Source of the DNA: Opitutaceae bacterium
Lineage (GTDB): Bacteria; Verrucomicrobiota; Verrucomicrobiia; Opitutales; Opitutaceae
Reading direction: 5' to 3'
DNA: 46,493 nucleotides
Assembly: GCA_023269565.1 (NCBI GenBank)
Contig: JAHFTD010000009.1
Coordinates: 1 to 46,493, forward strand
Part shown: positions 44,003 through 46,493 of the stretch, in pieces
Position numbering within the stretch: position 1 is the stretch's first letter
Layout: every line of letters begins with the position of its first letter
The notes under the pieces: model-generated
Told to the model about the DNA's origin: nothing
The model's input: the letters and a program-made list of their open reading frames with translations, nothing else
The model's database searches: none
Translations under genes and position numbers: made by a program

Positions 44003-44912
44003 GATGGACTGGATCAACGATGTCTCCGCCGCCGCGCCGTGGTTTTTCCCGGTGTTCTTTTTCGTGATCGGCGCCTGTGTCGGCAGTTTCCTCAACGTCT
44101 GCATCCACCGGCTGCCGAAGGGCGAATCGGTCATCACACCGCGCTCGCACTGCGCGTGCGGGGCGCCGATTGCGTGGCGCGACAACATCCCGGTCCTCAG
44201 CTGGCTGCTGCTGCGCGGGCGGGCGCGGTGCTGCGGCCGGCCGTTCAGTTTCCGCTATGCGTTTGTCGAACTGCTGACGGCGGCGCTGTTCCTCGCGTGC
44301 TGGCTGCTGTTCCCGCCGGGCAAGGCCGTCGCCGGCATGGTGCTGTGCGCGGGGGTGATCGGCGCAACCTTCATCGACCTCGACCACATGATCATCCCCG
44401 ATGCGTTCACGGTCTGGGGCGGGGCGCTGGGCGTGCTGCTTTCCCTGCTGCTGCCGTCGCTGCATGGACAGGGACACGAATATTTTGTCATCGCGAGCCT
44501 GCGGGCCGGCCTCGCGTCAGTGCTCGGCCTGCTTGTCGGCTCCGGGATCGTGCTGTGGATCGCGCTGCTGGCCGAAGCGGTGCTGAAAAAGGAGGCGATG
44601 GGTTTCGGCGACGTGAAATTTCTCGGGGCCATCGGTGCGTTCATCGGGTGGAAGGGCGCGGTCTTCGCCATGTTCGGCGGAGCCATGTTCGGTTGCGGCT
44701 GGTTTGTGTTCGCCCTGCTCTGGCAGAAGGTGGCGGGCCGGCCGGCGCCGGTCATGCCCAAGGTCGAGACGCCCGAGGGCGAGCCGGCCGACCTCGGCCT
44801 GGGCGTGCATGTGTCCTTCGGCCCGATGCTGGCCGCGGGCGCGCTGTCGTATTTTTTTGTGCTGCGCCAGCCGGTCGATGCTTACTTCGTCAGCCTGGCC
44901 GGACTGTTTTAA
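43995..44912 (+). CDS. pilD: Prepilin peptidase/N-methyltransferase (type IV)
   Basis: A 305-residue inner-membrane aspartyl protease. The N-terminal GACVGSFLNVCIHRLPKGES and NIPVLSWLLLRGRARCCGRPF are typical. The catalytic aspartates are Asp128 (FIDLDHMIIPD) and Asp206 (GFGDVKFLGAIGAFIGW). The zinc cysteines are oddly spaced: Cys53/Cys55 (HCACG) and Cys79/Cys80 (RCCG) where PilD has CxxC twice. It cleaves and methylates type IV prepilins. The start overlaps aroE by eight bases; ATG 44004 is a close second choice. The window has no pilin genes. Confidence 0.93.
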   Translation: MTEMDWINDVSAAAPWFFPVFFFVIGACVGSFLNVCIHRLPKGESVITPRSHCACGAPIAWRDNIPVLSWLLLRGRARCCGRPFSFRYAFVELLTAALFLACWLLFPPGKAVAGMVLCAGVIGATFIDLDHMIIPDAFTVWGGALGVLLSLLLPSLHGQGHEYFVIASLRAGLASVLGLLVGSGIVLWIALLAEAVLKKEAMGFGDVKFLGAIGAFIGWKGAVFAMFGGAMFGCGWFVFALLWQKVAGRPAPVMPKVETPEGEPADLGLGVHVSFGPMLAAGALSYFFVLRQPVDAYFVSLAGLF

Positions 44913-45815
44913 TCAGACCGCGCGCACGATTTGCAACTCCGGTGCTTTCCCGGGAGCAAACGCCAACCCAGCGGTGGAAACGAGCGCGGCCAGACCCAGC
45001 ATCGCCAGGGCGACAAAGCCGTCGCCATCGCGCGCCGCCGAGCGGATCTCACCCGCGCGCGCGGCATTTTGGTAAACGAGCGTCAACCGTGCAGGCGGCG
45101 GCCCTGCGCCGCGCACGAGATGCAGCCGTCGACGGATCCGGCCGAGATTTTTCAGGCGCGACATGACCTCCTGCCCGAGGTAGCAGCCCTTGGTGTAGGA
45201 AATCGCGGTGACCTCGAACCCGCCTTCATTCGGCAAGTCATCCGGGCCGATGTCGCCCGGCACGACCGGGAGGCCGGCGGCGATGCGCGCGCCCTCCGCC
45301 TCCTCATCCGTAACCGTGAAAGCTCCCATTGCGCTGAGGCCAGCGCGCAGGGCATCCAGTTCACCGCGCGGCAGCAGCACGCCGTGGTTTGCCTCCGCGG
45401 TGTAGCGTCCCGAAAAAATCAGCCGGCCCGCGTGGTGAATGAATGTCCCGACCGCCGGCGGTCCGCCGGCCAGTTGCTGCAGATATTCAACCGTGCCTTC
45501 GGCCCAAAGCTTCACTGCCGACCAGTTGCCCGTTTCATCCACCACCGTCACTTCGTCGGCCACGATATAATCCTCGATGCGCCGGCGCAGCGTTTCGCTG
45601 GGAGTGTGCTGGCTCACCGCTAAAAACTCAGCAGCCGCCAGCCGCAGCACCGTGCTGTCGCCCACCACCCGGCCCTTTTGGTTGAGCCAGAGCCCGTAAA
45701 CGGCCCGGCCCGGCGGATGATTGAGGTCATTGGTGAATTGACCCTGCAGGAACGTATAAGCATCGGGCCCGCTGACGCGCACCACGGCTGATGGATTGTG
45801 ATAATGGCTTTTCAT
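44913..45815 (-). CDS. ygfZ: YgfZ/GcvT-like folate-binding iron-sulfur-cluster protein
   Basis: A 300-residue protein. The motif KGCYLGQEVMSRLKNLGRIR with Cys211 is the YgfZ signature. VRVSGPDAYTFLQGQFTNDL at the start and LWLNQKGRVVGDSTVLRL also fit. YgfZ binds folate and helps repair or assemble Fe-S clusters in enzymes. It lacks the residues of the glycine cleavage T-protein. The gene ends directly beside the pilD stop, tail to tail. Confidence 0.94.
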   Translation of the reverse strand: MKSHYHNPSAVVRVSGPDAYTFLQGQFTNDLNHPPGRAVYGLWLNQKGRVVGDSTVLRLAAAEFLAVSQHTPSETLRRRIEDYIVADEVTVVDETGNWSAVKLWAEGTVEYLQQLAGGPPAVGTFIHHAGRLIFSGRYTAEANHGVLLPRGELDALRAGLSAMGAFTVTDEEAEGARIAAGLPVVPGDIGPDDLPNEGGFEVTAISYTKGCYLGQEVMSRLKNLGRIRRRLHLVRGAGPPPARLTLVYQNAARAGEIRSAARDGDGFVALAMLGLAALVSTAGLAFAPGKAPELQIVRAV

Positions 45816-45954
45816 CAGCCGTTTAGGCCGCCGCTTCGCGCCGGATTTCGTCGTTTGCGCTTCCCGTATGGCAAGGTGACATGATTAGGGCGCCCTGCGG
45901 CAGTTGACGAACGCTCGGAACAAACTACCGGTGAAGCAATCCAACTTTTCGCTT

Positions 45955-45975
45955 CTCCCGCCTAGCGGGAGTTTT
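45955..45975 (+). terminator. Intrinsic terminator 1 upstream of mdh
   Basis: A perfect seven-base-pair stem CTCCCGC/GCGGGAG with a three-base loop is followed by TTTT and then GGGG. No plus-strand gene precedes it, so it must serve an unseen RNA or the mdh leader. Confidence 0.7.
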
Positions 45976-45995
45976 GGGGTAACTAAGAAAGCAAT

Positions 45996-46033
45996 GGCGG
46001 GTCGCTTAGGGGTAGGCGACCCGCCTTTTCTTT
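45996..46033 (+). terminator. Intrinsic terminator 2 upstream of mdh
   Basis: A perfect ten-base-pair stem GGCGGGTCGC/GCGACCCGCC with a ten-base loop is followed by TTTTCTTT. This is the strongest terminator of the window. It lies 125 bases before mdh and 20 bases past terminator 1. Confidence 0.85.
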
Positions 46034-46092
46034 GTCCGGATTGGATCCGCCGGCGACAAGGTGCGATTTATCCGCGCCATTCACCCGTCTAA

Positions 46093-46493
<401 letters not shown>

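Noticed and set aside
45880-46035. Known RNA families (6S, SRP, tmRNA, RNase P, common riboswitches, tRNA) in the mdh upstream gap
   Set aside because: I could not match any conserved core of these RNAs by eye; only the hairpins are certain.
45904-46092. 62-codon plus frame upstream of mdh
   Set aside because: It opens with TTG and runs through two strong terminator stems; the amino-acid pattern is not protein-like.

Overview
The window is one stretch of a high-GC chromosome, densely coding on both strands, with many ATGA or few-base gene junctions and few Shine-Dalgarno-like sites. The gene set suggests a Verrucomicrobiota member, probably family Opitutaceae: a TonB-dependent receptor with an 'ELAKFV'-type N-terminus, an ADOP-type orphan ABC permease, a Gly-rich RRM protein, and a PilD with unusual cysteine spacing. 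This placement is inferred from protein style, not from a marker gene. No rRNA, tRNA, CRISPR array, prophage or insertion sequence was recognised.

Left part (1-9.8 kb): the 5' end of a TonB-dependent receptor gene (minus), gamma-glutamyltransferase (plus), a MacB/FtsX-type permease, a four-helix membrane protein and an M28 peptidase (all minus). Three poorly known genes follow on the plus strand: a small membrane protein, a coiled-coil membrane protein with a distinctive C-terminal domain, and an EF-hand lipoprotein. SlyX closes this part on the minus strand.

9.8-22.6 kb: an NPP-type phosphodiesterase lipoprotein converges on a DUF255/thioredoxin-like protein across a conspicuous AT-rich palindrome. 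An EamA transporter and an ABC-F ATPase follow. Next is a minus-strand operon of LytS-type kinase, LytTR regulator, a 58-residue membrane protein, NatA and NatB. A PfkB kinase and a YdeI/DUF1905 protein lie on the plus strand.

22.8-28.3 kb: a six-gene minus-strand operon, deoC - zinc ribbon - aldehyde dehydrogenase - POT transporter - catalytically dead half-length aldehyde dehydrogenase - membrane protein. The active/inactive ALDH pair resembles a split ALDH16. This is the most interesting metabolic unit in the window.

28.3-34.2 kb: YciA thioesterase with an NTF2-like secreted protein, RarD, then on the minus strand an FKBP, a D-Ala-D-Ala carboxypeptidase, a uracil-DNA glycosylase-superfamily protein, an RRM protein with a clear terminator, a hotdog thioesterase and a DUF3016 protein.

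34.2-38.2 kb: a TetR regulator with a candidate operator, followed by a DevBCA/MacAB-like export cassette (permease, ICMT-type methyltransferase, ATPase, membrane-fusion protein).

38.5-46.5 kb: an MFS exporter, a TlpA-like thioredoxin, and a LysR regulator divergent from yggS - sirB1 - aroE - pilD across a candidate LysR box. Then YgfZ, a 343-base non-coding stretch with two stacked terminator hairpins, and the start of malate dehydrogenase.
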